Assembly: GCA_963646285.1 (NCBI GenBank) | Contig: CAVIWF010000029.1 | Location: 1 to 30,153 of the forward strand | DNA from: CAKUFA01 sp963646285 | Lineage (GTDB): Bacteria; Bacillota; Clostridia; Christensenellales; Aristaeellaceae | Reading direction: 5' to 3' | Length of the DNA stretch: 30,153 nt | Part shown: positions 21,853 to 28,329 of the stretch, piece after piece | Layout: each line of letters starts with the position of its first letter | Position numbering within the stretch: the stretch's first letter is position 1 | The notes under the pieces: model-generated | What the model saw: the letters and a program-made list of their open reading frames with translations, nothing else | Databases searched by the model: none | Told to the model about the DNA's origin: nothing | Translations under genes and position numbers: made by a program

Positions 21853-22698
21853 TTACTCGCCCTTCAGTGCAGTCAGGTCAGCCTGCTTGCCGGCATACAG
21901 ACCCATGGGCTCCACGTGGATAGCGCCAACAGACACGATGTGGGTGCCGTTTTCAGCATTGAAGTTTTCCTGATAAGGCAGGTGAGCGAAATAGTTGGCA
22001 AACACTTCGCCGTCTTCCACCACGGTGTTGGGCAGCACATAGTCGGTGTACTCGATGATCTCCAGGGTGATGTCCTTCTCAGCCAGGATTTCCTTAGCAA
22101 CAGCCAAGATCTGAGCGTGGGGGGTAGGAGAAGCAGCTACGGTGATGGTGGTGCCAGCCAGAGCAGCATAGTCCACATCAGCATCATAGCCATCGGTAGG
22201 ATTCTCCACCACGGAGATGGCAGCGCCAGCGAAGGTTTCGTTGATGTAGTCAGCAACCTTCTGGCTGGTCAGGGCAGCCAGCAGTGCCTTGGTGCGGGGA
22301 TCTTCTTCGTTGCCTTCCTTCACGCACAGCACGTTGCTGTAGGGGGAGTTGGCATCTTCAATCAGCAGTGCATCTTCCACAGGATTCAGGCCTGCATCCA
22401 GTGCGTAGTTGTTGTTGATGATGGCATAGTCCACATCAGCCAGCACGTTGGGCACCATGGCAGCTTCAACTTCCTGGAAGGTAATGTTCTTGGGATTGTC
22501 CACCACATCAGCGGCGGTAGCGGTAATGCCGGCGTCTTCCGTCAGGGTGATAATGCCGTTGGCTTCCAGCAGCTTCAGGGCACGGCCTTCATTGGTGGGG
22601 TCATTGGGCACGGCAATGGTGATACCCTCAGCCAGGGCAACAGCGGTGCAGGACAGAACCAGGGCAGCAGCCAGAATCAGAGAAAGGAACTTCTTCAT
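21853..22698 (-). CDS. metQ: methionine ABC transporter substrate-binding protein
   Basis: The 281-residue protein is of the NlpA/MetQ family: 'TIAVPNDPTNEGRALKLLEANG' near residues 26-47, then 'NPKNITFQEVEAAMVPNVLADVDYAIINNNYAL' (in parts: NPKNITFQEVEAAM and VDYAIINNNYAL), where MetQ contacts the ligand. The N-terminus has a hydrophobic signal with a Cys in 'LVLSC', a possible lipobox, but also an AxA site ('ALAEG') a few residues on, so lipoprotein anchoring is uncertain. It captures methionine for MetNI. AAGGAG precedes the ATG. The 155 bases before it, and the attenuator behind them, control the operon. Confidence 0.93.
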   Translation of the reverse strand: MKKFLSLILAAALVLSCTAVALAEGITIAVPNDPTNEGRALKLLEANGIITLTEDAGITATAADVVDNPKNITFQEVEAAMVPNVLADVDYAIINNNYALDAGLNPVEDALLIEDANSPYSNVLCVKEGNEEDPRTKALLAALTSQKVADYINETFAGAAISVVENPTDGYDADVDYAALAGTTITVAASPTPHAQILAVAKEILAEKDITLEIIEYTDYVLPNTVVEDGEVFANYFAHLPYQENFNAENGTHIVSVGAIHVEPMGLYAGKQADLTALKGE

Positions 22699-22774
22699 GG
22701 AAAAATCTCTCCTTACTTTCGTTTCGTTTCATGGTGCGATGCGGACATTGAATCGGGTTTCCCTTGCTTGCAGG

Positions 22775-22831
22775 TCACATTCGCTCGTTCAGTATATTGC
22801 AGCGGATGAGCCGCCGCTCTGCTCGGTTCAT
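22775..22831 (-). CDS. possible 18-residue second leader ORF in front of metQ
   Basis: An ATG at 22829-22831 has AAAGGAG 8 bases upstream and opens 18 codons ending in Met then TGA (peptide begins MNRAERRLIRC; five of 18 residues are Arg). It lies between the attenuator terminator and metQ. It also contains an AGCGG/CCGCT stem. No family is recognisable. The good ribosome site is the only reason to list it. Confidence 0.35.
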   Translation of the reverse strand: MNRAERRLIRCNILNERM

Positions 22832-22856
22832 GGAACGATCTCCTTTCATTCCCTCA

Positions 22857-22896
22857 GGAAAATAAAATGAGGAGCCTCTCGACGAAGCTCCTCATT
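22857..22896 (-). terminator. intrinsic terminator inside the metQ leader (attenuator)
   Basis: Minus strand: AATGAGGAGC (22887-22896) pairs perfectly with GCTCCTCATT (22866-22875), with three more inner pairs, and is followed by TTTTATTTT. It lies between the methionine-rich leader ORF and metQ, so full-length metQNI mRNA needs read-through. Confidence 0.9.
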
Positions 22897-22937
22897 CTCC
22901 AGCTGACGCATCGGAACAATGCCTGACCGACTCAGCC
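22893..22937 (-). promoter_or_regulatory. competing hairpins between the leader stop codon and the terminator
   Basis: Structure A: GGCTGA-GTCGG (22927-22937), which contains the leader stop codon, pairs with CCGAT and TCAGCT (22901-22914) with a 3-base bulge. Structure B: CATTGTTCC (22913-22921) pairs with GGAGAATG (22893-22900), 8 pairs with one bulge. B uses the AATG that opens the terminator stem. B excludes both A and the terminator, which is the classic protector / antiterminator / terminator logic. Confidence 0.55.
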
Positions 22938-23033
22938 GTTTATCTGAAAGCCCATCGAAACTTTGGCACAGCAAAGCATGCACATGCGACGCATGCACAT
23001 CTCCATGGGCATCATGCTGATGGCCTTGCTCAT
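22932..23033 (-). CDS. methionine-rich leader peptide of the metQNI operon
   Basis: The 33-codon ORF starts at the ATG at 23031-23033 and ends with TGA at 22932-22934. Nine residues are Met (positions 1, 7, 8, 10, 12, 14, 17, 19 and 27) and four are Cys (13, 18, 21 and 22); residues 7-19 read MMPMEMCMRRMCM. AAGGGGAG lies 7 bases before the start. The ORF sits between a perfect consensus promoter and a leader terminator, directly ahead of a methionine importer. That is the layout of amino-acid attenuators (trp, his, leu in enterics), where scarce charged tRNA stalls the ribosome and relieves termination. A chance run of nine Met codons here is very unlikely. I do not know a described leader peptide of this kind for metQNI in Firmicutes, where S-box or T-box RNAs are usual. 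Confidence 0.8.
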   Translation of the reverse strand: MSKAISMMPMEMCMRRMCMLCCAKVSMGFQING

Positions 23034-23065
23034 CTGGGCTCTCCCCTTTCCTTCAGGATGGGCTT

Positions 23066-23094
23066 ATTATACATAAGGGTACCCTGCTTGTCAA
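23066..23094 (-). promoter_or_regulatory. perfect consensus promoter of the metQNI leader
   Basis: Minus strand: TTGACA (23089-23094), 17 bp, TATAAT (23066-23071). The spacer contains the 10-bp palindrome AGGGTACCCT (23076-23085), a possible repressor site. The start would be near 23059. Confidence 0.9.
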
Positions 23095-23105
23095 CCCGTT
23101 TTTTG

Positions 23106-24491
23106 TCAGGTACTTTGTTTTTCTCCTGTATTTCGGTCGCCCACCAGGCGCCTCAGAAAAGCAATGCTGTCTGCTTTGCTCATGGCGTGGCAGGGAATCA
23201 GCGTCTTGCAGAAGTACCGCCGCATAAGTCTGGCAAAGCCTGCATCCTGAACAAAGGTATCACAGCGTAGGAAGCCGTCGTAGTTTCTCGGCATCAGCGC
23301 CACACCTCGCCCCAAATCGGCAGACACGCTGCGGTTCGCAAACAGTTCTTCTTCCTCAGACAGATGGAGATCGAAGTATTCGTTCTGCTCCGCAAGGGCG
23401 ATAAGGGCGCTCAGAATGGCCTTTCTCTCCTCCACGGTGAACGTGCGCAGCTCCAGCACCTTCCGATTCAGCTGCCCGGTTGCCATAAAGTTTTCCATCC
23501 GGCGGCAGGACATCAGCAGGTGGGTCGCCCTTTTCTTGGTCACCATGTTGGTGCACCGCAGGTAACTGATGCGGCGCAGTTCCACCACCGTGCCATGAGC
23601 CTCCCGCTCATTGTGAAAGGCATCATGGAGGATTTCAATGGGCATACAGGCAAAGGGCAGGTCTTCCTGCAGGATGCAGATTTCCGTGTCCTTCTCCATT
23701 TGGTACAGGGCTTCCAGATGTTCCGCACAGCTGCGGAGATCCGACAGGTCGTACACGTAGTTCAAGTCCTTGGCATCCACCGCCACCTGCTGGAAAAAAT
23801 CATACAGACCGCCATCCGGCAGGCTCATCATGCGGATCTTCTTGGAGGGCTGGGCGAGGAGCAGCCACTCCTGCCAAGCATCTCCCTTCCGGCATCGCAG
23901 AATCGACAAGTCTCCGGGGCTGCTGGCATGATCCGGCAGCATGGACACCCGGCACCGAGCATCGCACAGCACCGGCATAGCGTCCGCAATGAAGCCGGGC
24001 ATGTCTTCACTCTGCACCCTATGCAGGCAGCACTGAACATGGATACGGTTGCCGAAGGCATCCAGCAGGCTCAGCAGATCCTGAAACAGCACCGTGCTGG
24101 CATGCTGAAAGGTCAGCACATGAATTTCCAGTGCATCCTCCAGCATGGGCTGGAGCTGCCGCAGCAGCAGGGTTGTTTTGGTTCTGTCCATGGAGAAAAA
24201 AATACGATGGAAGGCTTCTTCATGGTTCACCGTGCCAGATTGCATTCGGTTCACATTCAAAGAGGCACGAAAGCGGGTTTCTTCCTGGGGGGATACGGGA
24301 GCATTTTCAGCAGCCAGCAGTGCCTCCAGAAAGGCAAGGCACCGCTTGGGCGTACACTGATCGTGACGCAGGCGGGAAATGGTGGTGGTGCTGCCCGTGC
24401 CGGTCATCGTCGCCACTTCCGCCGCAGACAGGCCGTGATCCATCATCCACTGATCCAGACACTTGCCAAAGGTCATCGAATACTCGGTCAC
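23106..24491 (-). CDS. HTH-domain protein of unknown function (461 residues)
   Basis: Residues 1-60 look like an XRE-type HTH ('LSAAEVATMTGTGSTTTISRLRHDQ', read as LSAAEVATMTGTG and TTISRLRHDQ). The remaining 400 residues are predicted soluble alpha/beta with many Cys, His and Met, and match no family I recognise. The start is a GTG at 24489-24491, with AGGAGG 8 bases upstream. It has a perfect consensus promoter and no terminator after it; its stop codon lies only 11 bases before the metQ promoter -35 box, so read-through into the met leader is possible. It may regulate either neighbour, but nothing shows this directly. Confidence 0.75.
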   Translation of the reverse strand: MTEYSMTFGKCLDQWMMDHGLSAAEVATMTGTGSTTTISRLRHDQCTPKRCLAFLEALLAAENAPVSPQEETRFRASLNVNRMQSGTVNHEEAFHRIFFSMDRTKTTLLLRQLQPMLEDALEIHVLTFQHASTVLFQDLLSLLDAFGNRIHVQCCLHRVQSEDMPGFIADAMPVLCDARCRVSMLPDHASSPGDLSILRCRKGDAWQEWLLLAQPSKKIRMMSLPDGGLYDFFQQVAVDAKDLNYVYDLSDLRSCAEHLEALYQMEKDTEICILQEDLPFACMPIEILHDAFHNEREAHGTVVELRRISYLRCTNMVTKKRATHLLMSCRRMENFMATGQLNRKVLELRTFTVEERKAILSALIALAEQNEYFDLHLSEEEELFANRSVSADLGRGVALMPRNYDGFLRCDTFVQDAGFARLMRRYFCKTLIPCHAMSKADSIAFLRRLVGDRNTGEKQST

Positions 24492-24521
24492 GGTGCATCC
24501 CTCCTCCCATGCAATGGCTTT

Positions 24522-24550
24522 ATTATATCAAAACTATCATATTTTGTCAA
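24522..24550 (-). promoter_or_regulatory. perfect consensus promoter of the HTH gene
   Basis: Minus strand: TTGACA (24545-24550), 17 bp, TATAAT (24522-24527), with a start about 25 bases ahead of the GTG codon. Confidence 0.85.
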
Positions 24551-24557
24551 CATAAGC

Positions 24558-24583
24558 GAACATGAATTCGTTCATTCATGAAC
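24558..24583. promoter_or_regulatory. overlapping palindromes between the divergent HTH and kinase genes
   Basis: GTTCAT-TC-ATGAAC (24570-24583) is a perfect inverted repeat. Overlapping it, GAAC (24558-24561) and GTTC (24570-24573) bracket ATGAATTC. They lie just beyond the -35 box of the minus-strand gene. They are a likely operator for one or both divergent genes, possibly bound by the neighbouring HTH protein. No convincing plus-strand promoter could be assigned. Confidence 0.5.
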
Positions 24584-24675
24584 AACGTACGCAGGAAATG
24601 CAGCATGTTCAGCAGGAAGTTTTTCTGCTGCGGCGAATAAAGAAAGTATGAAGAATGCCAAGGGAGGACATCTGC

Positions 24676-25764
24676 ATGGAACATTCCAATCCGCTGCTCC
24701 GAGAATTGGATACCAACAAAAAGTTCATTACCATTGGTGAAATCATGCTCCGCCTAACGCCCCCCAATTACGATAAGATTCGTGTTGCCACCAATTTCGA
24801 GGCCAGCTATGGCGGCAGTGAGGCCAATATTGCTCTGGCACTGGCGAACCTGGGCATTGACAGCACGTTCTTCTCCGTTGTGCCCAACAATTCCCTGGGC
24901 AAGAGTGCCGTGCGGATGCTCCGCTCCAACGATGTGCACTGCACCCCCGTGATTCTTTCCACCCCTGCCGAAACCCCTTCTCACCGGCTGGGCACCTACT
25001 ACCTGGAAACAGGCTACGGCATCCGTGCCAGCAAGGTCATTTACGACCGCAAACATTCTGCCATGGCTGAATACGATTTCTCCAAGGTGGATTTGGAGGA
25101 GCTGCTTACCGGCTTTGACTGGCTTCACCTGAGCGGCATCACCCCGGCCTTGGGACCCAACTGCGCCAAGCTGGTGCTGGATTGCCTGAAGGTAGCCAAG
25201 GAGAAGGGCATGACCGTCAGCTTCGACGGCAACTTCCGCTCCACCCTGTGGAGCTGGGAGCAAGCACGGGACTTCTGCACCCTGTGTCTCCCCTATGTGG
25301 ACGTATTGCTGGGCATTGAGCCTTATCACCTGTGGCGGGATGACAACGATCATGCCCAGGGGGATGTGAAGGACGGTGTCCCCCTTCAGCCTACCTACGA
25401 GCAGCAGGATGAAATCTTCCAGCGCTTCGTGGAGCGGTATCCCAACATCAAGTGCATTGGCCGCCACGTCCGCTACGCCCATTCCGGCAGTGAAAACAGC
25501 CTGAAGGCCTTTATGTGGTATGAAGGTCACACCTTCGAAAGCCGGCTGTACACCTTTAATATTCTGGATCGTGTAGGCGGCGGCGATGCCTTTGCAGGCG
25601 GTCTCATCTACGCCATGATCCACAACTTCCGCCCCATGGACATGGTCAATTTCGCCGTGGCCAGCAGCGTGCTGAAGCACACCATCCACGGAGATGCCAA
25701 CATTATTGATGATGTGCAGACCATCAAGAATTTGATGAACATGAACTACGATATTAAGCGTTAA
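24676..25764 (+). CDS. PfkB-family sugar kinase, 2-keto-3-deoxygluconate kinase-like
   Basis: The 362-residue protein of the ribokinase/PfkB family is closest in style to KDG kinases: 'FITIGEIMLRLTPPNYDKIRVATNFEASYGGSEANIALALANLG' (in parts: ITIGEIMLRLTPP, YGGSEANIALALANLG), and the anion-hole motif 'DRVGGGDAFAGGLIYA' near residue 300, where the usual GAGD is GGGD. KDG kinase makes KDPG for the Entner-Doudoroff aldolase. I chose the ATG at 24676, because AGGGAGG lies 8 bases upstream; an ATG at 24655 would overlap that site. A 9-bp hairpin (24610-24630) lies in the leader. No KDPG aldolase is adjacent, so the substrate remains a family-based guess. Confidence 0.85.
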   Translation: MEHSNPLLRELDTNKKFITIGEIMLRLTPPNYDKIRVATNFEASYGGSEANIALALANLGIDSTFFSVVPNNSLGKSAVRMLRSNDVHCTPVILSTPAETPSHRLGTYYLETGYGIRASKVIYDRKHSAMAEYDFSKVDLEELLTGFDWLHLSGITPALGPNCAKLVLDCLKVAKEKGMTVSFDGNFRSTLWSWEQARDFCTLCLPYVDVLLGIEPYHLWRDDNDHAQGDVKDGVPLQPTYEQQDEIFQRFVERYPNIKCIGRHVRYAHSGSENSLKAFMWYEGHTFESRLYTFNILDRVGGGDAFAGGLIYAMIHNFRPMDMVNFAVASSVLKHTIHGDANIIDDVQTIKNLMNMNYDIKR

Positions 25765-25813
25765 CTTGACTGATGGAAATCAGCCTCCATCCACCCTTCT
25801 CCCCCACAAAAAC

Positions 25814-25835
25814 ACGAAACTGAGTTCGTCTTTTT
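25814..25835 (+). terminator. weak intrinsic terminator after the sugar kinase
   Basis: ACGAA (25814-25818) and TTCGT (25825-25829) form a short stem followed by CTTTTT. It is short, so termination may be partial. Confidence 0.45.
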
Positions 25836-25847
25836 CGGGTGTTCCCC

Positions 25848-25876
25848 TTGCAAACCATGGTCATCCGTGATACCAT
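25848..25876 (+). promoter_or_regulatory. probable recA promoter
   Basis: TTGCAA (25848-25853), 17 bp, TACCAT (25871-25876). A second candidate, TTGCGA (25893-25898), 18 bp, TATAAG (25917-25922), lies closer to the gene and overlaps a TGCGAA-N7-TTCGCA palindrome (25894-25912). No canonical Gram-positive SOS box (CGAAC-N4-GTTCG) is present. Confidence 0.5.
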
Positions 25877-25951
25877 GCAAAAGACGGAATGATTGCGAAT
25901 CAATTTTTCGCATGCCTATAAGAGTGAACCGGTTAGGAGGAAATCTTTATC

Positions 25952-27115
25952 ATGGCAACCAAAAAAGCAGCCGCTTCGAAGGCGGACAAAGCAGTGAAGT
26001 CCGGCGATAATCCTCAGGAGGAAAAGCTGAAGGCACTGGAGCATGCACTGGCAGATCTGGATAAGCAGTACGGCAAGGGTGCCGTAATGAAGCTGGGGGA
26101 AAACGTCACCGACCAGAATATCCCGGTCATTCCCACCGGCTGCCTGACGCTGGATGCAGCCCTGGGCGTGGGCGGCATTCCCCGGGGACGTATTGTGGAG
26201 ATTTACGGGCCTGAATCTTCCGGTAAAACCACCGTTGCCCTGCACATTGTGGCAGAAGCCCAGCGTGCAGGCGGCATTGCAGCCTTTGTGGACGCAGAAC
26301 ATGCCCTGGATCCTGCCTATGCCAAGAAGCTGGGTGTGAACATTGACGAGCTGTATGTATCCCAGCCGGATACGGGCGAGCAGGCACTGGAGATTGCAGA
26401 GGCTCTGGTTCGCTCCGGCGCACTGGACGTGGTGGTCATCGACTCCGTTGCCGCCCTGGTGCCCAAGGCGGAAATCGACGGTGAAATGGGCGACAGCTTT
26501 GTCGGCCTGCAGGCACGGCTCATGAGTCAGGCGCTGCGGAAGCTGGCCGGCATCATTAACAAGACGGGCTGCGTGGCCATTTTCATCAACCAGCTGCGTG
26601 AAAAAGTGGGCGTAATGTACGGCAACCCGGAGACCACCCCCGGCGGCCGGGCACTGAAGTTCTACGCCTCCGTCCGCCTGGATGTACGCCGTGGCGAGCA
26701 GCTGAAGGACGGTGCCACCGTGGTTGGCAATCACACCAAGGTGAAGGTTGTGAAGAACAAGGTTGCCCCGCCCTTCCGTGTGGCTGAGTTCGACATTGTG
26801 TATGGCGAAGGCATCAGCAAGGAAGGCACCCTGCTGGATCTGGCTGTGGAGCGGGACATCATCCACAAGAGCGGCGCCTGGTTCTCCTATAAGGATCAGC
26901 GCATTGGTCAGGGTCGTGAAAACACCCGCCTGTTCCTGAAGAGTCATCCCGAAATTGCAGGGGAAATCGACGCCGTCATTCGTCAGGAGCTTTTCAAGGC
27001 AAACGATCAGGCTGCTCCTGTTTCCAATGAGGAAGCCGCCGGGGACGCTGCCGAATCCTTTGACGAAGAAGACGATTTGGCACTGTTGGAAGAAGATCTT
27101 CCCGACGAGGAATGA
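25952..27115 (+). CDS. recA: recombinase RecA
   Basis: The 387-residue protein catalyses strand exchange in recombination and triggers LexA cleavage. Walker A is GPESSGKT (86-93), Walker B is 'VVVIDSVAALVPKAEI', and L2/DNA-loop residues are 'NQLREKVGVMYGNPETTPGG' (in order). It has an extra Ala/Lys-rich N-terminus of about 25 residues and an acidic C-terminal tail (from about 350). AGGAGG precedes the ATG. A perfect-stem terminator follows. Confidence 0.98.
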   Translation: MATKKAAASKADKAVKSGDNPQEEKLKALEHALADLDKQYGKGAVMKLGENVTDQNIPVIPTGCLTLDAALGVGGIPRGRIVEIYGPESSGKTTVALHIVAEAQRAGGIAAFVDAEHALDPAYAKKLGVNIDELYVSQPDTGEQALEIAEALVRSGALDVVVIDSVAALVPKAEIDGEMGDSFVGLQARLMSQALRKLAGIINKTGCVAIFINQLREKVGVMYGNPETTPGGRALKFYASVRLDVRRGEQLKDGATVVGNHTKVKVVKNKVAPPFRVAEFDIVYGEGISKEGTLLDLAVERDIIHKSGAWFSYKDQRIGQGRENTRLFLKSHPEIAGEIDAVIRQELFKANDQAAPVSNEEAAGDAAESFDEEDDLALLEEDLPDEE

Positions 27116-27164
27116 TTTTGTTTCTCTTGCCGAAAACCACTGTTTGATGTATGATAGCATCAGT

Positions 27165-27202
27165 ACAGGCGCGACGCATTCACTGGCGCCGCGCCTGTTT
27201 TT
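27165..27202 (+). terminator. intrinsic terminator after recA
   Basis: ACAGGCGCG (27165-27173) pairs with CGCGCCTGT (27190-27198) over 9 perfect bp, followed by a TTTTT run. It sits 10 bases downstream of a promoter-like TTGCCG-N17-TATGAT (27127-27155). Confidence 0.9.
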
Positions 27203-27228
27203 GCATTCTGCTGAAAGGGCACGGTAGT

Positions 27229-28293
27229 ATGAAGAAAATTGTTCTTACCGGCGGCGGTACTTTGGGACATGTGACCCCCCACCTGGCATTGATTCCTCAC
27301 CTGCAGGAAAGCGGGTATGAGATTCACTATATCGGCACGGAAAAAGGCATGGAGCGGGACAAGATGGCCTCCGTTCCCGGTGTTACCTATCATGCGGTGA
27401 AAAGCGGCAAGCTGCGCCGTTATTTTTCCTGGCAGAACTTCACCGACCCCTTCCGGGTGATTGCCGGAGCCTTTCAGGCCTCTCACGTGATCGGCAAAAT
27501 CAAGCCGGACGTGGTGTTCAGCAAGGGCGGCTTTGTGGCTGTGCCGGTAGTCTTCGGCGCATGGGTTCATCACGTTCCCGTCCTTTGCCACGAAAGTGAC
27601 TTGACCCCCGGCCTCGCCAACAAGCTTTGCAAGCCCTTTGCCCGGAAAATCGCCACCACCTTCCCGGAGTGCGCAGCAGCCCTTGGGGCAAAGGCTGAAA
27701 TGACCGGCACTCCCCTGCGGCCGGAGCTTTTCCGTGGCAGCCGTGTTAAGGGACTGGCACTGCTGCATTTCGACGGCACCAAGCCCATCCTGCTGATGAT
27801 GGGTGGTTCCTCCGGCGCACAGGCAGTGAACAAGGCGCTTCGTGAAGCCCTGCCCCAGCTGACTGAACAATTCGATGTTGCCCACATCTGCGGCAAGGGC
27901 AATCTGGATGCCTCACTGGAAGGCACCGCCGGCTACACCCAGGTTGAATTTCTGGATGCGGATCTGCCCGATGTACTGGCAGCAGCAGATCTGGTGCTTT
28001 CTCGGGCAGGCAGCAATGCCCTGTGCGAATTTCAGGCACTGGACAAGCCTCTGCTGTTGGTGCCCTACCCCAAGGGAGCCAGCCGGGGCGACCAGATTCT
28101 CAACGCCCAGAGCTACGAAAAGCGGGGGCTTTGCCGTGTGCTGCTGCAGGAGAACATGACTGCCGACACCTTGGCGGAAGCTCTGAAGCAAACCTGGGCT
28201 GATCGGGCAACCCTGGCTGCTAACGTCAAGGCTGCTCCCCCGGCAGACGGTACCCGCCGGGTGCTGGAGATGATTGAGGAAGTTCAGCGGTAA
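27229..28293 (+). CDS. murG: UDP-GlcNAc:undecaprenyl-PP-MurNAc-pentapeptide GlcNAc transferase
   Basis: The protein has 354 residues from the ATG at 27229. The N-terminal donor/lipid domain has 'KIVLTGGGTLGHVTPHLAL' (usual GGTGGHxxP); 'DVVFSKGGFVAVPVV' and 'CHESDLTPGLANKL' follow; and the C-terminal UDP-binding part has 'LLMMGGSSGAQAVNKAL' and 'VLSRAGSNALCEF'. It makes lipid II at the inner face of the membrane. It stands outside the usual dcw cluster, next to recA. AAAGGG lies upstream. The next gene begins 36 bases on. Confidence 0.96.
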   Translation: MKKIVLTGGGTLGHVTPHLALIPHLQESGYEIHYIGTEKGMERDKMASVPGVTYHAVKSGKLRRYFSWQNFTDPFRVIAGAFQASHVIGKIKPDVVFSKGGFVAVPVVFGAWVHHVPVLCHESDLTPGLANKLCKPFARKIATTFPECAAALGAKAEMTGTPLRPELFRGSRVKGLALLHFDGTKPILLMMGGSSGAQAVNKALREALPQLTEQFDVAHICGKGNLDASLEGTAGYTQVEFLDADLPDVLAAADLVLSRAGSNALCEFQALDKPLLLVPYPKGASRGDQILNAQSYEKRGLCRVLLQENMTADTLAEALKQTWADRATLAANVKAAPPADGTRRVLEMIEEVQR

Positions 28294-28329
28294 CGGTCTG
28301 CTTTTTGTGACAAATAGGAGAGTAAACGA

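Noticed and set aside
22699..23065. SAM riboswitch or methionine T-box in front of metQ
   Set aside because: I do not see the conserved S-box core or the T-box AGGGTGGNACCGCG sequence; the only strong features are the leader ORF and terminator.
25890..25925. LexA (SOS) box at recA
   Set aside because: The palindrome has a 7-base centre between GCGAA and TTCGC rather than the CGAAC-N4-GTTCG form, so it is only reported as an unassigned palindrome.
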